Under the pieces are notes generated by a model. The model saw nothing but the letters and a program-made list of their open reading frames with translations. It searched no databases and was not told the origin of the DNA. Below, piece by piece: positions 44,417 to 56,979 of a stretch of DNA of 64,000 bases. The stretch comes from Garcia nutans (lineage: Eukaryota > Streptophyta > Magnoliopsida > Malpighiales > Euphorbiaceae). Within the stretch, counting starts at the first letter, position 1; every line of letters starts with the position of its first letter. The DNA lies in contig CANTUV010000015.1 of assembly GCA_947685225.1 (NCBI GenBank), positions 2,232,001 to 2,296,000 on the forward strand. The letters run 5' to 3'. Made by a program: the position numbers and the translations under genes.

Positions 44417-46876
44417 GTGATAAGAATGAAAGAAGGAAAAAAAGAAACTTCTGCTTCTTCTTCTTCTTGGTGAACGAGAGAGAGAGAGAGAGAGAGAGAG
44501 GTAGAGAGAGGTGATGATCTTCATCAAATTTCTTAAGGATTTCAAGAGTATTGAAGATGGAGATGAAGATTTGGCAACATATTCAAGTAAGTACTAATCT
44601 ATTGAGTTGATTTTATAGATTATATATATATATAAGTCTTGATTTTCTTGCTTTGATTTCTTTTGGATTGAGAATATGTTTGGTATAGTTGATGGATAAG
44701 ATGATAATAATCAAAGATTGAGTTATGTGAATGTGTTGAATTGATATCTAAGTGATGATAATTTGGGATAATTGTGAGGAAAATGATGAAATGTGGAGTT
44801 GGGGTTGGGTTTAGATGGATTTTGAAGTGTTTGGTCTTTAAATTATTGAAGGACACGGCCAAGTTAGAGAGACACGGCCAAGTTAGGGCAAATTGGACCG
44901 TGTTGGATGAGTTTTGGTGAGACACGGCCACAAGTTTGGCCGTGTCCCTTGAGTGTGTCTGCCACTGCCTGACTTTTGTTGTGAGACACGGCCGTGTCCT
45001 ATGCCCGTGTCTGCTACTGAAATTTTTGGTTGAGAGACACGGCCACAAGCTTGGCCGTGTCCCATGCCCGTGTTTGCTACTGAAATGTTGGATTGAGAGA
45101 CACGGCCACAAGCTTGGCTGTGTCCCTTGGGTGTGTTTGTTACTGGATGTTTGAATTGAGAGACACGGCCACAAGCTTGGCCGTGTCCCTTGAGAGTGTT
45201 TGCTACTGTGTTTGTTATTTGTTCTTCTTACATTGTTGGATCTTCAAATGTCTTTTGTACCTAAACACACTTAAAGCAATAACGATTCAACCAAATGAAT
45301 ATGGAAGACTCTAAATCTATGAATAATGGGAATTGTTATGTATATATTAATGATAATATCGGAAATGTGGAAAAAGGTAATGATCATTGGAAAAGTATGT
45401 ATAATGCTATTGATTATGTATACTTGAGTGATGAATTAATCAATATGATTTGATGATAATGATGATATTATATGAACAAGGGTATGTACTATGCATTGTA
45501 AGTCTTGTGAATGGTGATGTGCTATATGAATGATGTACTTGAAATGTGATACCAATGATGCTATATGCATAATATGAATTGAGATGATTCCAATGAAATG
45601 TGAAGCCATTGTTATTGGCTATGATGATTCAAAGGAAATGTGAGGCTATTGTTATTAGCTATGATAATTCAATTGAGAATGAAATTGGTAAATGAGTTGT
45701 ATAGCTAATGTGTTATTCCATTTTCAGAGTTTGTTGTTGGTGGCATGCCTAACATGAGTAACAATCTCTTGAAGTTAGGTTGGATTTGATCCTTGAAGCC
45801 TAATTGAGATGTTACAACCCTTGAAGCTAGGTTGGATTGATTCTTGAAGCCAAGTTGGGTTGAAGCTTAGCATGCTTTGCTCCCCTTGAAGCTTGGTTGA
45901 ATCAAGTCCTTGAAGCCTAGTTGGGTATATGATAATGATAAATGAGATACAAAACCAAAGCATTAACTCTGAAAATTGAATGGCATATTAGTGTCTGTTG
46001 GGCCCGAGTCTGTCTTTGTTGTCAATGTGGTATACAAATGTTGAAAGAAATGAGGAATGAGATCTATGGTTGATTTCATTGGAAATATGACTCATGATTG
46101 ATATGATGTACAATGTGTATATTAATATATATTGATTGATGAATTGTGACTAAAATGATATTATGAGATGTGATTTTATAAAGTGTGTATTGATATGTTA
46201 AGAGTGAATATGGCTTGAGAAACTTTGTTGAGATATGAGGTTATGAAAATGTTGTATGATGTGTAAAATGTTGATGAATGTGGTATTTGTGAGAATTGTT
46301 CTTATGAAGGATTGTATAGATCATGGAATGGTGAATTGTTAAAATAAAGTATATGTATATGTATATGAGATAGAAAGGGTAAGTATCATTTTATGAATGT
46401 TCTATGTAATTATGTATCTAATTTATGAAATTAGTGGGAACATACGAAGAAATGCATTGAGAAAGGAAAAACATGGTAAAAGATCAATAAAACATAATGC
46501 TAAAAGTATAAGGTATGATTCTTTTGTTAAGTTATTGTATTTTTACTTGTACTACTAAGCTCTCGGGCTTAGCGCGGATGTGTACTCGCGCAGGTGGTTG
46601 CGGTTGATCTGGAAGTCCAGCTGTTATGCCACGAGAAGGGTAAGAGTGTCTCGAGACCAACTAGAAGGTGATGCATACATGTGTGATTTTAATTATGTTG
46701 TATTTTGATAAGAATATACTCATATGTATAAATGTTTCTTAAATTAATGTAATATTGCTTGAACTCGGATAAAGATTTTAACTAAAAACTCAAAATGACA
46801 TTCTTATACTTTATATACGTATTGTATGTATACCAGGTATATGTATAGTACTTATATGGAGTAAGGGGGTGTTACA
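44134..46876 (+). repeat. 3' LTR of element C
   Basis: 2743 bp, nearly identical to the 5' LTR. The (ATT)n tract (44336-44410) is longer, and the palindromic minisatellite is at 44852-45212. Differences include AAGTTTGGCC for AAGCTTGGCC in the first hairpin. Confidence 0.94.
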
Positions 46877-49800
46877 CGAAGGGTCAGGGTGAAGACATAG
46901 AATGCAATTCTTCAGGAGGCATGTGATTCAAATTACCATACATCTGACATTGCTGGCACTTCTTCACAAACTCAATACAATCTCTCTCCATGGTTAACTA
47001 GTAGTAACCTTATCAAATTATCTTCTTAACTAAGGCTAAATAACTCATGTGTGGACCGCAACTTCCTGCGTGTATTTCTGACATGATATGCTCCACTTTA
47101 GGCTTCCTCAAGCATCTCAAGTGCACCCTATCAGGCCATCTTTGATACAACTCTCCATGAAAGGTGATGTATTGTAAGGACCATCGCTTTATGTCTCTTC
47201 TTTCTTTCTTTGTTACCCCCAACGGGTATTCCTTCTCCTCTAAAAATCATCTTATAATGTCATATCACGTATCATGGTCTGTATCAGTTTTCATGATTGT
47301 CTCATATTCATAGTAAGGAGTTGATGAATTGGTCAAAATCAGAGGCTTAAGGAATAAGTTGACAGGATTTTCCCATACCGAAGCTAATGTGGCTAGGGCA
47401 TCAACCATCTGGTTTTTTTTCTCTTGGTAGGTGTATAAACCTGCACTCCTTAAAATTCTTCTTCATCATGGTCAAGTAATGGTGGTATGGTTTTATCTCC
47501 TCTTCTTTTAACTCCTACTCTCCATTTACTTGGGATACTACTAGCAATGAATCGCCAAAGACTTGCATCTTATCCACCTTCATAATCATCAGGGTTTCTA
47601 AACCAAAAATACATACTTCATACTCCACCATATTATTGGTCGCCTTGAACTTCAATTTCTTAGGTAAAGGGATAAGCTCCCCTTCGGGTGATTCTAGTAT
47701 GACTCCCAAACCTACTCCTTTCCTATTCACTACTCCATCGAAATACATTTTCCATCCTTGTACTTCTATGGCCTCTAAATGTTCATTAGAAAATTCCAAT
47801 ACTACCTCTTTGCTATCCGGTAATGGTTGTTGGGCTAGGAATTCTGCCACCGTTCTACCTTTGTTTGTTTTCCTGGTTACATACTCAATCTCAAATTCTT
47901 CCAATATTATCAACCATCGCCCATACTTCCCGATCAAAGATAGTGTCTCCCTTAAGTACTTCACCAGATCCAACCTGGAAATTGCTTGCACACTATAAGA
48001 TTGAAAGTAATGCCGCAACTTCTTAAAAGACCAAGCCATAGCTATACAGGTCTTTTCAATGATACTATACTTAATTTCATAAGGTAAGAGCTTTCTACTC
48101 AAATAATACACTGCGTGCTCAATCCCCAACTCATTTGCTTGGGCTGGCATGGCTCCTATTAACTCTTATTCTACTACTAAGTATAGTAACAAGGGTTTAC
48201 CTGGTTTAGGTGGTTTCAACACAGGTGGATTTAGCAGATACTCCTTTATGCGCTCAAAGGCCTTTTGACATTCTTCATTCCACATGACTGGCTGATTCTT
48301 TTTAAGCATTTTGAAGATAGGTTAACAGATTGTAGTGAGCTTTGCTATAAACCTGCTAATGTACTGCAATCTGCCAATAAACCCCTGAACTTCTCTCTCC
48401 GTCTTAGGGGCTAGCATATCCCTGATCGCCTTAACCTTGTCAAGGTCAATCTCAATGACATTTGGACCAATCACATGTCCCAACAACTTGCCTGAGGTAA
48501 CTCCAAACACACACTTCTTCAGGTTTAACCTTATCTTATACTTCACTGCTTTCTCGAAGAATAATTCTAAGTTTTAGAAGTGTTGTTCCCTTGTATCCGA
48601 CTTCACCATCATATCATCAACATACACTTCAACTTCTTTATGCATCATATCATGAAACAATGTGGTGACCGTCCTTTGATAGGTTGCTTCGCCATTCTTT
48701 AACCCAAACAGCATTACCCTATAACAAAATATACCCCATGTAGTAATGAAAGTAGTTTTGGCTTTATCCTCTTGAGCCATTAACACTTGGTTGTATCTGG
48801 AAAATCCATCTACAAATGAGTGTAGTACGCTAGAGGTTTCACTATCAATGAGGACATCTATAGGGGCAAAGGAAAATTATCTTTAGGGGATGCCTTATTT
48901 AAGTCTCTATAGTCCACACAGGCCCTAATTCTTCCATCTTTCTTTGGCATGGGTACTATGTTGGCTAGCCAATCTGGATAATCTATCACTTCAAGAAACT
49001 TTACTTGTATTTGTTTAGTGACATCTTCTTTAACCAATTCAGGCCATTCGGGTCTTAACCGCCTAAGCTTTTGTTTGACAGGTTTCATGTGAGTGTAAGT
49101 AGGGATTAGATGTTTGGCTATGTCTCGATCTATTCCAAGCATATCCTCGTAAGACCAAGAAAATACTCCTTCATATTTTTTAAATATTTTTTTAAATCTC
49201 TCTCTCTCATCAGGAGTAAGGTCGGATGATATGGTAATATTTTTAGGATTTTTGGTTGTTCCCAAATTTAATGATTGTGTATCGATAGAGTTAATATTAA
49301 AGATGCTTATGCAACCACAATTTGAACGTATGCAACCATCAGGAGAAACATCACACAAGTAAGCAAAATTAGACTTTATTGCATTCATTTTGGAAAAGAA
49401 AACATCATCATCCTCATAAAAAGCAAAAAAATTAAAATTAAAATCATTATTCTCAAAATCATAAAGCAGAACATCTTCAAACTTCTCTTCAACCAGGGCA
49501 ACAATCTCTTTTGGAGTCTTCTCAGCTTTTAGGACAGCTTCCTTCTCCCCTTCAGGATTGGGCTCCTTGTAGACTGGCAGGGTGAGCTCTTTCTTCACTT
49601 GTTCCACTAGCTCTGCAACATCAGCAAAAATTTCAAAATTCAGGATCAACTGTCCCATGAACATGATTGGCTTGGGCTTTCCTTGGAGTGGTCCCATGTC
49701 TAGAGCTTTGGCAAAGATCTCTTCAAGTGGTGGGAAGCTCATCTTCTCATTCTTCTTTAGATGAACATCTTTGTTAGCTTCTTCATACCCTAACCCTTTC

Positions 49801-50594
49801 TTGAAAGTTTGAGTCTTGAAATCTGGAAACTTTGTCACACCGGCCTTACCCTTTCCAAGACCAGCACCAGGAAGGTAGCTCATGTTCTTCATCATGTTCA
49901 AGACCTTAGAGTCCATTACTTCATCATAAATTGCAGCTACTTGAAAACCATTGAGAGGCCTTTCAATCATTAGAGTGTTAACCACCTCATTATCTTCGGC
50001 CTCAATGACCACCGTCTCTTCTCTGTTCGGGAATTTAATCTTTTGATGAAGGGTGGAAGGAACTCCATCAAGAGGATGAAACCATGGTCATCCCAAAAGT
50101 AAATCAAAAGTAACAGGTATGTCCAAAACCACAAATTCAACAATAGATTCAATTGGACCAACCTTTATAATAGCTTTGAATGTCCCTTCGGCGTGCCTTT
50201 TGGTATTCTCATAAGCCTTAATGGTTACCCCGATTGGGCTTAGATCTCTCGTTGACATAGCTAGCTTTGGCAAAATTTTAAGTGGACAAACATTTATGGT
50301 GGACCCATCATCAACCATCACACATGGGGTCCTTTTTCCTTTGACTTTTACTTTGATAAAGAGAGGGCGGATGTGATCTCTCCCCTCTTCTGGTAAATCC
50401 GCATCTAAGAAAGATATCATTCCCATATTAACTTTGCTCTTCTTTTGAATATCTTCACACTTCATCACTCCTTCAACTTTCATGAAGTTAACCAGCTCCT
50501 CCGGTGTTATAGAGGTGGAAATTGACATGCTAGCTAAGGCCTTGGCCATAGTTTTATGGTGTTTCTTATGGTGTACTCTATTAAATGTTGGCAA
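46877..50594 (-). pseudogene. pol: protease, RT, RNase H and integrase N-terminus of Tat-3 pol
   Basis: Protease (50594-50088): VMVDDGSTINVCPL with the catalytic Asp. A G-patch-like stretch (GAGLGKGKAG) lies near 49860 in the long frame 50012-48858, which ends in RT N-terminal motifs PDWLANIVPMPKKDGR and VDYRDLNKASPKDNFPLP. RT continues at 48786-48574 with VEVYVDDMMVKS (catalytic YVDD) and 48546-48322 with KCVFGVTSGKLLGHVI. RNase H region 48150-47515: the usual connection (YYLSRKLLPYE), then a second RNase H-like unit with YFDGVVNRKG, NNMVEYE and GDSLLVVSQ, the extra archaeal-type RNase H typical of Tat elements. The integrase zinc-binding start is at 47222-46880 (HAGSCGPHMS, then CQQCQMYGN). 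Several stops and frameshifts separate these pieces. Confidence 0.9.
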
Positions 50595-50599
50595 TGGAT

Positions 50600-52013
50600 T
50601 GTCTTTGGTGCTTGGTTTGTTGGGCTCGACAGCTTTCCACGATCAATCAAATTCTGGATCTCATGCCTCAACCATACACATTTATCCATGTCATGCCCTT
50701 GCATTTGATGAAATTAACAAAATGCCTTAGTGTCAAAATTAGGTGGGTGAGGGTTAGGCAAAGGATGAGGATTTAAGGGTTGTAACAATCCCTTCTTTTG
50801 TAGCTTATTAAGGACCCAAGACAGTGGCTTTTCCAATTCTAAAAACTACCTTCTTCCTCCTTGGCCAGTGACATTAACACCAACTGATTTTTGTGTGCTT
50901 TGATTACAGGGCTGGTAGTTTCCTTTCTCGTTCCTCCTCGCTGAAAAGTGAGTCTTTTCTCTTTCCCACTCTTCAATTTTGTAGACTAGCTTGCAAAAGG
51001 TCCTTGAAATTCTGGATGAGTGTATGAGACATCCTTTTGCGAAGGCTAGGCAATACCCCTCTCACAATCATTCTAATTTGATTGAATTCATCAGGCATTC
51101 TCTTGAGCAATGCAGCCTTATTCCTCCACCTCTTCATATAGTCCATGAAGTTCTCGTTCGGCCTTTGTCTAATAGACTCCACCTCCATCAGTGTAACTTC
51201 CAATCCAACATTGTATCCATATTGTTCGATGAAGGGCTAGTATAGCAGCTCCCAACTCTTTTTAGTGTCATCATCTAAGGTATTGAACCAATTTTGGATA
51301 ACAGGATCCAATCAGAGCATGAAGTACCTTAGGGTTTGAGCCTTAGTAGCTCGGGCAGACTGCATAGCAGTGATATACTGCTTCACATGGAGGTGAGGAT
51401 TTTCGGTTCCATTAAACTTTGCAAAGGATGAAATCTTAAACTTGTACAGAACCTCTTCATCTAGCTCAAACAATTTATCGACCTTAGACATTTCTTCAGT
51501 TTTTAGCTTCTTTTTAAATTTCTTTTTCAAGTTGGCAATTAGTTTCTCAACATCTAAAGTTTTAGTTTTCTCCACAGCTGAGCTTTTAACAACCTTCGGT
51601 TCCTTCTTCTTGTCTTGAGGATCTTGGAAGTATTGAGCCCAGCCATCATCATCGTCGATGATTAGCTTGTCATCATCAAAAACCACCTCACCAACCTTAG
51701 CCTTTCGCTTATCTTTCTTGGTGCTTGTGGATGCTTCATCGGTGTTCCCAAACATTGTAGCCATTTGATTCTTCATGATCTCGGCTAGGGCCCCCTTTAG
51801 TTCTTCCATTTTAGCATTGAGGGCGTCGTCCACCATTCTTTGAATTTGTTCGGGCTGCATTGCTTTTGGTGAAAAAGTGATTGAGTCGCTGCTAGATTCT
51901 TTGTCTCCGGCATAGGTCAGATTGTCGTAAGTTTTTGAACTGTTGTAATCCAGGGCTGTGAGCCAGAAAGGATTAATGATATGTGATGCAAATGTATGTA
52001 TGCATGTATGCAC
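50600..52013 (-). pseudogene. gag: gag of Tat-3, broken
   Basis: Homologous over its length to Tat-2 gag. N-terminal piece 52013-51312 with QPEQIQRM, a D-rich stretch, a K-rich coiled-coil-like segment and HLHVKQYITAMQ. The middle 51203-50973 has RWRNKAALLKRMPDEF and LRKRMSHTLIQNFKDLL. The end, about 50770-50620 in other frames, has the C-x2-H-x4-H-x4-C knuckle. Stops lie at about 51310 and 51237, and frameshifts follow after 50973. The start is probably the ATG at 51860, though the frame is open to 52013. Unlike the gag-only copies, the sequence goes on into protease. Confidence 0.87.
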
Positions 52014-52347
52014 AAATAATTAACAAACAAAGATAATTAGGATGTTCCATCCAACCTTATAACTTCCACACTCGAATGGTGAGTCTCTTTTCCTAGGTAT
52101 ATGGTTAACAAAATACCAACATGGGGTATCTTATTTTCAAAAAATTTTCTCGGACATTTCAACCAATAGTTATATTTTAAAAATGGAAATCAGTTCATGA
52201 TAATTCCATTTATTAGGTTTTAATCCATTCAACCAACTAAATTAGCTTTTATGCTATATTGGATTAAAACTAAATCAAGAGATTTATTATAAATAGATTT
52301 TCCACTTGAAAAAGTAACTAATGATTCATGCCAAAAATAAGCCCATG
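52014..52347 (-). other. gag-proximal part of the Tat-3 leader
   Basis: Continues at 63096 after the Tat-2 insertion. The CCATG at 52343-52347 is the left target duplication of Tat-2. Confidence 0.85.
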
Positions 52348-54414
52348 TGTAGACCCTTAATTTTTGACCCAATCCGATCTAATATGTTTTATTTAGCCCA
52401 AAATGATTTTTGTTGTCTAATTGGTCCAAAATAATTTTAATTAAATAGTTTTTGATTTATTATCTAATTTTTATTAATAAAAAATAAAAATCAAAAAATA
52501 AAAATAAAAATCGGAGTCGGAAAAAAATCGGCAGCGAAAAACAGTCGCACGGGCCCGAGGAAGTTTTGCCCCGCAGGAAAATCCTGCGGGCAAAACCTTC
52601 ACCCGCAGGAATTTCCTACGGGCTACGCACCCGCAGGCCCAATCGTTCACCCGCAGGAATTTCCTGCGGGCGAAATAGCCGCCCGCAGGAATTTCCTGCG
52701 GGCTGGCACGCCCACTAGCCCCAGCCACGGGTCCGGCTGCCGCAGTTTTCGCCAGAGCAAAAATTTTTCGACGCAAATTTTTTGAAACCTAATCCAATTA
52801 GGTTTTAATTTCTTTTTTTTATTAATATTACTTGCCGTGTATAATTATAAATAAACAACCTAAAACCATTACAAATAAGGACCAATAGAACCAAATTGAG
52901 GGGGCCGAGAGGAAGAAAAAAGAGGCAGTATCTTGATTTTTTGAAACCAAATCAGTGAAGGAAAAGGGAAACTCAATTCAAGTGATTTTTAAAAGCAGCA
53001 GCAGCACGAATTAAGCAATTTAAAGGCAACAAAGGCTTGTCTTTGGAGCTAGTTCATCCAAGAATTTTTTTTGGAGGAATCAACAAAAGAAGGTATGTTA
53101 AATTCTTTTTGATTTATGTTTTCACAGTAGCAAACCTCTGAAATTAGGGTTTTTTAAAATCAAAAACTTAAAGCTGTAATTTAATTTTTCCAAGATTAAA
53201 ACACTAATACATTACTTTATTTTCCAAAAAGACTTAAAATTATTATTTTTTGCTTCTTCAAAAGTCTCAAAACCCTAATTGAACAAATTCTTTAACAAAA
53301 CCAAAACTTGATTCTGTTTCTTTCAAAATTTTCAAATAAGTTCTATTTCATTCAAAAAGTCTTCAAAAACATCTTTTCTACTTATAATAACTTCAATCCG
53401 TGTGTTTAAATTCATAAAACCTCATGAAATCATCAAATTGTCTTTTTAAACCCTAATTCAACAAATCACCCGAGAACCCTAATTTTAAAGCATAAAACCC
53501 TAATTCAACTTTTAAACCTAAAATAGTAAACCCTCAAACTTTTAAAACATAAAACCCTAATCTATTTTAATTCCATAAAAAGTCACAGTAGCTTAACTTT
53601 AGAATTTCCAAAACCTTAACGCATGAGATAAAGAACCCTAAATGGAAATAGTAGCTATACTTGAACTTTTATTTGCTTTATTCAATTCCATTATGCTTTG
53701 ATTTATTTCTTATGCTTTAATTTATTTGAATTCAATACTTGATTTATTTAATTTATCATGGATGGATATTTATTTTATATCTTGATTAATAGCTTTGATG
53801 AATGATTTATTTATGATAAATGATTATTTATTTTTATCAATTAATTTAGATTTTCAAAAGTTGTAAGAGGTATGTTTCCACTTGGCGGGTACCTCATTAG
53901 TTAAACATCACGTAATTTAATTTGCTTTTCTATTTTAGAACCTATGTAAAGGGCATGTTTCTACCTTTTGGTGGGTGTCCTATTTAGGCATGTGATGTAA
54001 GGACATGTTTCCATCCTTGGATGGGTGTCCATTTATTTGCTTTGTTTGGACATTGCTTTGATTTTAATATAATGATGCTTTCTTTTTATTGTGTGTAATA
54101 TGGATAATGTTATTATACTTAAGAATTTATAATATTAAGACCTGTAAAGGAGGCCGGTTCCAATGAACCGGGTGTTGTGGGGGTGTTGGGCCATTTCTCA
54201 CCTTCCCCACACGTACCCAACTTTCTGAACCATTAAGGGTTTGGGGATTCCTTAGGAATCGAGTCATCCACCCCTTTCTTTTTCCCGGCCCGTCCGGGTG
54301 GCTACTCCATTTTCTCCGGACTTAGGTCTGTGTTCTCTAAGGCCCCGAGCCTAAACAGTGCCGAAGTCACAAGAACCATTCCACTGGGAGTGGGGACGAA
54401 AATCCCCGCTCACA
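52348..54414 (+). repeat. 5' LTR of Tat-2
   Basis: 2067 bp, TGTAGACCC to GCTCACA. It has GC-rich perfect palindromes CCGCAGGAATTTCCTGCGG (52651-52669, 52683-52701) and a related one at 52571-52589. The TATA box equivalent at 52870-52881 reads TACAAATAAGGA, one base off the family box. Telobox-like AAACCCTAA motifs cluster at 53270-53640. The family's conserved 3' third (54140-54414) is GC-rich. Confidence 0.92.
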
Positions 54415-54415
54415 G

Positions 54416-54433
54416 TGGCGACTCCACTGGGGA
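54416..54433 (+). promoter_or_regulatory. primer-binding site of Tat-2
   Basis: TGGCGACTCCACTGGGGA, one base after the LTR. It would pair with a tRNA ending in TCCCCAGTGGAGTCGCCA, which I take to be tRNA-Arg from memory of Ogre elements. Confidence 0.82.
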
Positions 54434-54539
54434 TAAGAGAAGTTAATTCCGTTGGTCTTTATATTATTCTATTCTTTCTTATAATAATATTATCCATTGC
54501 ATCGTGTGCGTGAGTTAGGACTCCCGTGTTATCCGTGTT

Positions 54540-54737
54540 ATGTTATGTAAGGGATACCAAACTTTCACTCAAGGTATGGAGATCGAGCATGGCATAACCA
54601 CTCATAGCCTTGTACCGTTTGGTATATACTTGCTATGGGAACCTAAGCCTTTCTACCCAAAGACTAAAGCTCATGTAATTGGCCTAGATACTTTCCTTAG
54701 GTTTTACCCCAAATGCATGTTGTTTTACTATGGTTAG
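54540..54737 (+). other. small upstream ORF in Tat-2 leader
   Basis: 65 codons starting MLCKGYQTFTQGMEIEHG, the counterpart of the frame at 2300-2088 in Tat-1a. It lies about 105 nt after the PBS and 540 nt before the gag frame. No family recognised; it may have no function. Confidence 0.35.
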
Positions 54738-55278
54738 TTTATCTTAGTCTAAATCATGGCCTATTTGGTTTGTTCTTTTTCTAATATGACCTAAGTATAT
54801 TGTAAGCTCAAAATAAATTTTTTCTTTAAAATCCAAAAGACCAAAACTATTTTCAAAACTTTTTAAGATGGTCTTTGGACATAAGACTTTTCTAAAAATA
54901 AATAAAAAATCCTTTGGCTCATGGCCCAAATACTAAGCCCAAAATCCATTTTTCTAAAATCTTTTACAATGAACTTAGAAACAAAACTATTTTCACCCAA
55001 CATTTTCTTACAAAGAGCTTGCAAAAATATTTAGGTCAATTATGAAATACCAAAAATCAATTGTGGGCCTAGTTTACACTAAGAATAAATTAACCATGGG
55101 CTTGTTTTTGGCATGAATCATTAGTTACCTTTTTCAAGTGAGAAATCTATTTATAATAAACCTCTTAATTTTGTTTTAATCCAGCATAGCATAAAAGCTA
55201 CTTTAGTTGGATAAATGGATTAAAACCTAATTAATGGGAATTATCATGGATTGATTTCCATTTTCGAAAATACAACTA

Positions 55279-56979
55279 TTGGTTGAAATGTCCGAGGGAA
55301 TTATTCGAAAGCAAGATACCCCATGTTGGTATTTTGTTAACCATATACCTAGGAAAAGAGACTCGCCATTCGTGTATGGATGTTATAAGGTTGGAAGGAA
55401 TGTCCTATTTTTATCTATTGATTTTTTGTGCATACATGCATACATGCATACATTTGCATCTCATATCATTAATCCTCTCTGGCTCACAGCCCTGGATTAC
55501 AAAAGTTTAAAAGTTTACGACAATCCGACTTACGCCGGAGACAAAGTATCTAGCAACGACTCAATCAATTGCTCACCAAAAACAATGGAACCCGAACAAA
55601 TTCAAAGAATGGTGGATAAAGCCCTCAATGCCAAGATGGAAGAAATAAAAGAGGCCCTAGCTGAGACCATGAGGAACCAATTGACTGCAATCTTAGAGAA
55701 TCATGCCGAGGCTTCTGCTAGCACTAAGAAGCCAAAGGACAAAGGGAAGACTAAAGTTAGTGAAGTAGCTTTTAATGATGAAAGGGTGATCATTGATGAT
55801 GATGATGATTGGGCTCAATACTACCAAGATCTTCAAGACAAAAAAGAACCAAAGGTTATTGAGAAGGCAACTATTGAAAAGACCGAGACATCCGATGTTG
55901 AAAAGATGATTGCTGATTTAGAAAAGAAATTTGAGAAGAAATTGAAAACCGAAGAGGTGTCCGAGATCGACAAATTGTTTGAGCTAGATGAAGAAGTCCC
56001 GTACAAGTTCAAGATGCCATCATTTTCTAAGTACAATGGCATCGGAAATCCTCATCTTCATGTGAAGCAGTATATCACTGCCATGCAGTCTGCCCAAGCT
56101 ACTAAGGCTCAAACTCTAAGGTACTTCATGCTCTCATTGGATCTTGTTGTCCAAAATTGGTTCAATACCTTAGATGATGGAATACAAAAGAGTTGGGATC
56201 TACTTTACAAAGCCTTCATCCAACAATATGGATATAATGTTGAGTTGGAAGTTGCCTTGATGGAAGTGGAGTCCATTAGGCAAAGATCGAATGAGAACTT
56301 TGTGGATTATGTGAAGAGATGGAGAAACAAGGCTGCTTTGCTCAAGAAAAGGCCCGATGAATCTGATCAAATAAGGATGATCGTGAGAGGTGTCCTGCCC
56401 AATCTCCGCGAAAGGATGTCTCACAGGCTTATAAGGGACTTTAAAGATCTTCTCCAAGCTGGTCTACAAATTGAAGAATGGGAAAGGGAGAAGAATCGCT
56501 TTTCAATAAGAAGGAATGAGAAAGGGAACAACCAGCCTAACAATCAAAGCACACAAAAAGAAGTTGATGTTAATGTAACCGGTCAAGGGAATAAAAGACA
56601 ATTCTCAGAATTGGGGAAACCTCTATCTTGGGTTTTTAGCAAGCTGCAAAAGAAAGGGTTGTTACAACCGTTAGCTCCTTGACCTCTACATAATCCACTG
56701 CCACCAAACTTCAATGCCGAGGCCTTCTGTCAATTTCATCAAATGCGAGGGCATGAAATAGATAAATGTGCTCGTATAAGGCATGAGATTCAAGACCTAA
56801 TCGATAGTGGTAAACTACCCGAGTCGAATAAGCCCAACACCAAAGACAATCCATTACCAAGGTTCAATAGAGTACCTCCACCGGCAACCTTCATGGTGGG
56901 AAAAGGATTGGAAGAAAATTTTGTTTTATCATCCTTTCAAGATGGGGATATTGAAGATGTGAACGGAAAAGAAGCCTAA
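55279..56979 (+). pseudogene. gag: gag of Tat-2, one premature stop
   Basis: The best-kept gag in the window: one frame from 55279 to 56979, interrupted only by TGA at 56680-56682, where Tat-1b has the codon CGA, a change typical of CpG deamination. The first 102 codons may be leader; the Met before EPEQIQRM at 55585 is the better start. Then come a helical K/E-rich region, a D-rich patch (IIDDDDDW), the retrotransposon gag domain (HLHVKQYITAMQSAQATKAQ to FKDLLQAGLQIEEWE) and the C-x2-H-x4-H-x4-C knuckle CQFHQMRGHEIDKC after the stop, ending in PPATFMVGKGLEENF. It would form the particle; lacking protease and RT it needs a partner element. Confidence 0.92.

Larger units (their letters stand above)
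37850..46876 (+). mobile_element. Element C: non-coding LARD-type LTR element
   Basis: Two LTRs (37850-40584, 44134-46876) flank a 3.55-kb interior with primer-binding site TGGTATCAGAGC at 40592-40603 and polypurine tract AAGGGGGAGAGAAT at 44120-44133. Flanks CGAAC (37845-37849) and CGAAG (46877-46881) agree at four of five bases. The interior has no gag or pol, so it fits the definition of a large retrotransposon derivative. By eye the LTRs differ at about nine substitutions plus a microsatellite length change, making it the youngest datable insertion here. PBS, polypurine tract and several LTR segments resemble the Tekay element, a plausible helper family. Confidence 0.9.
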
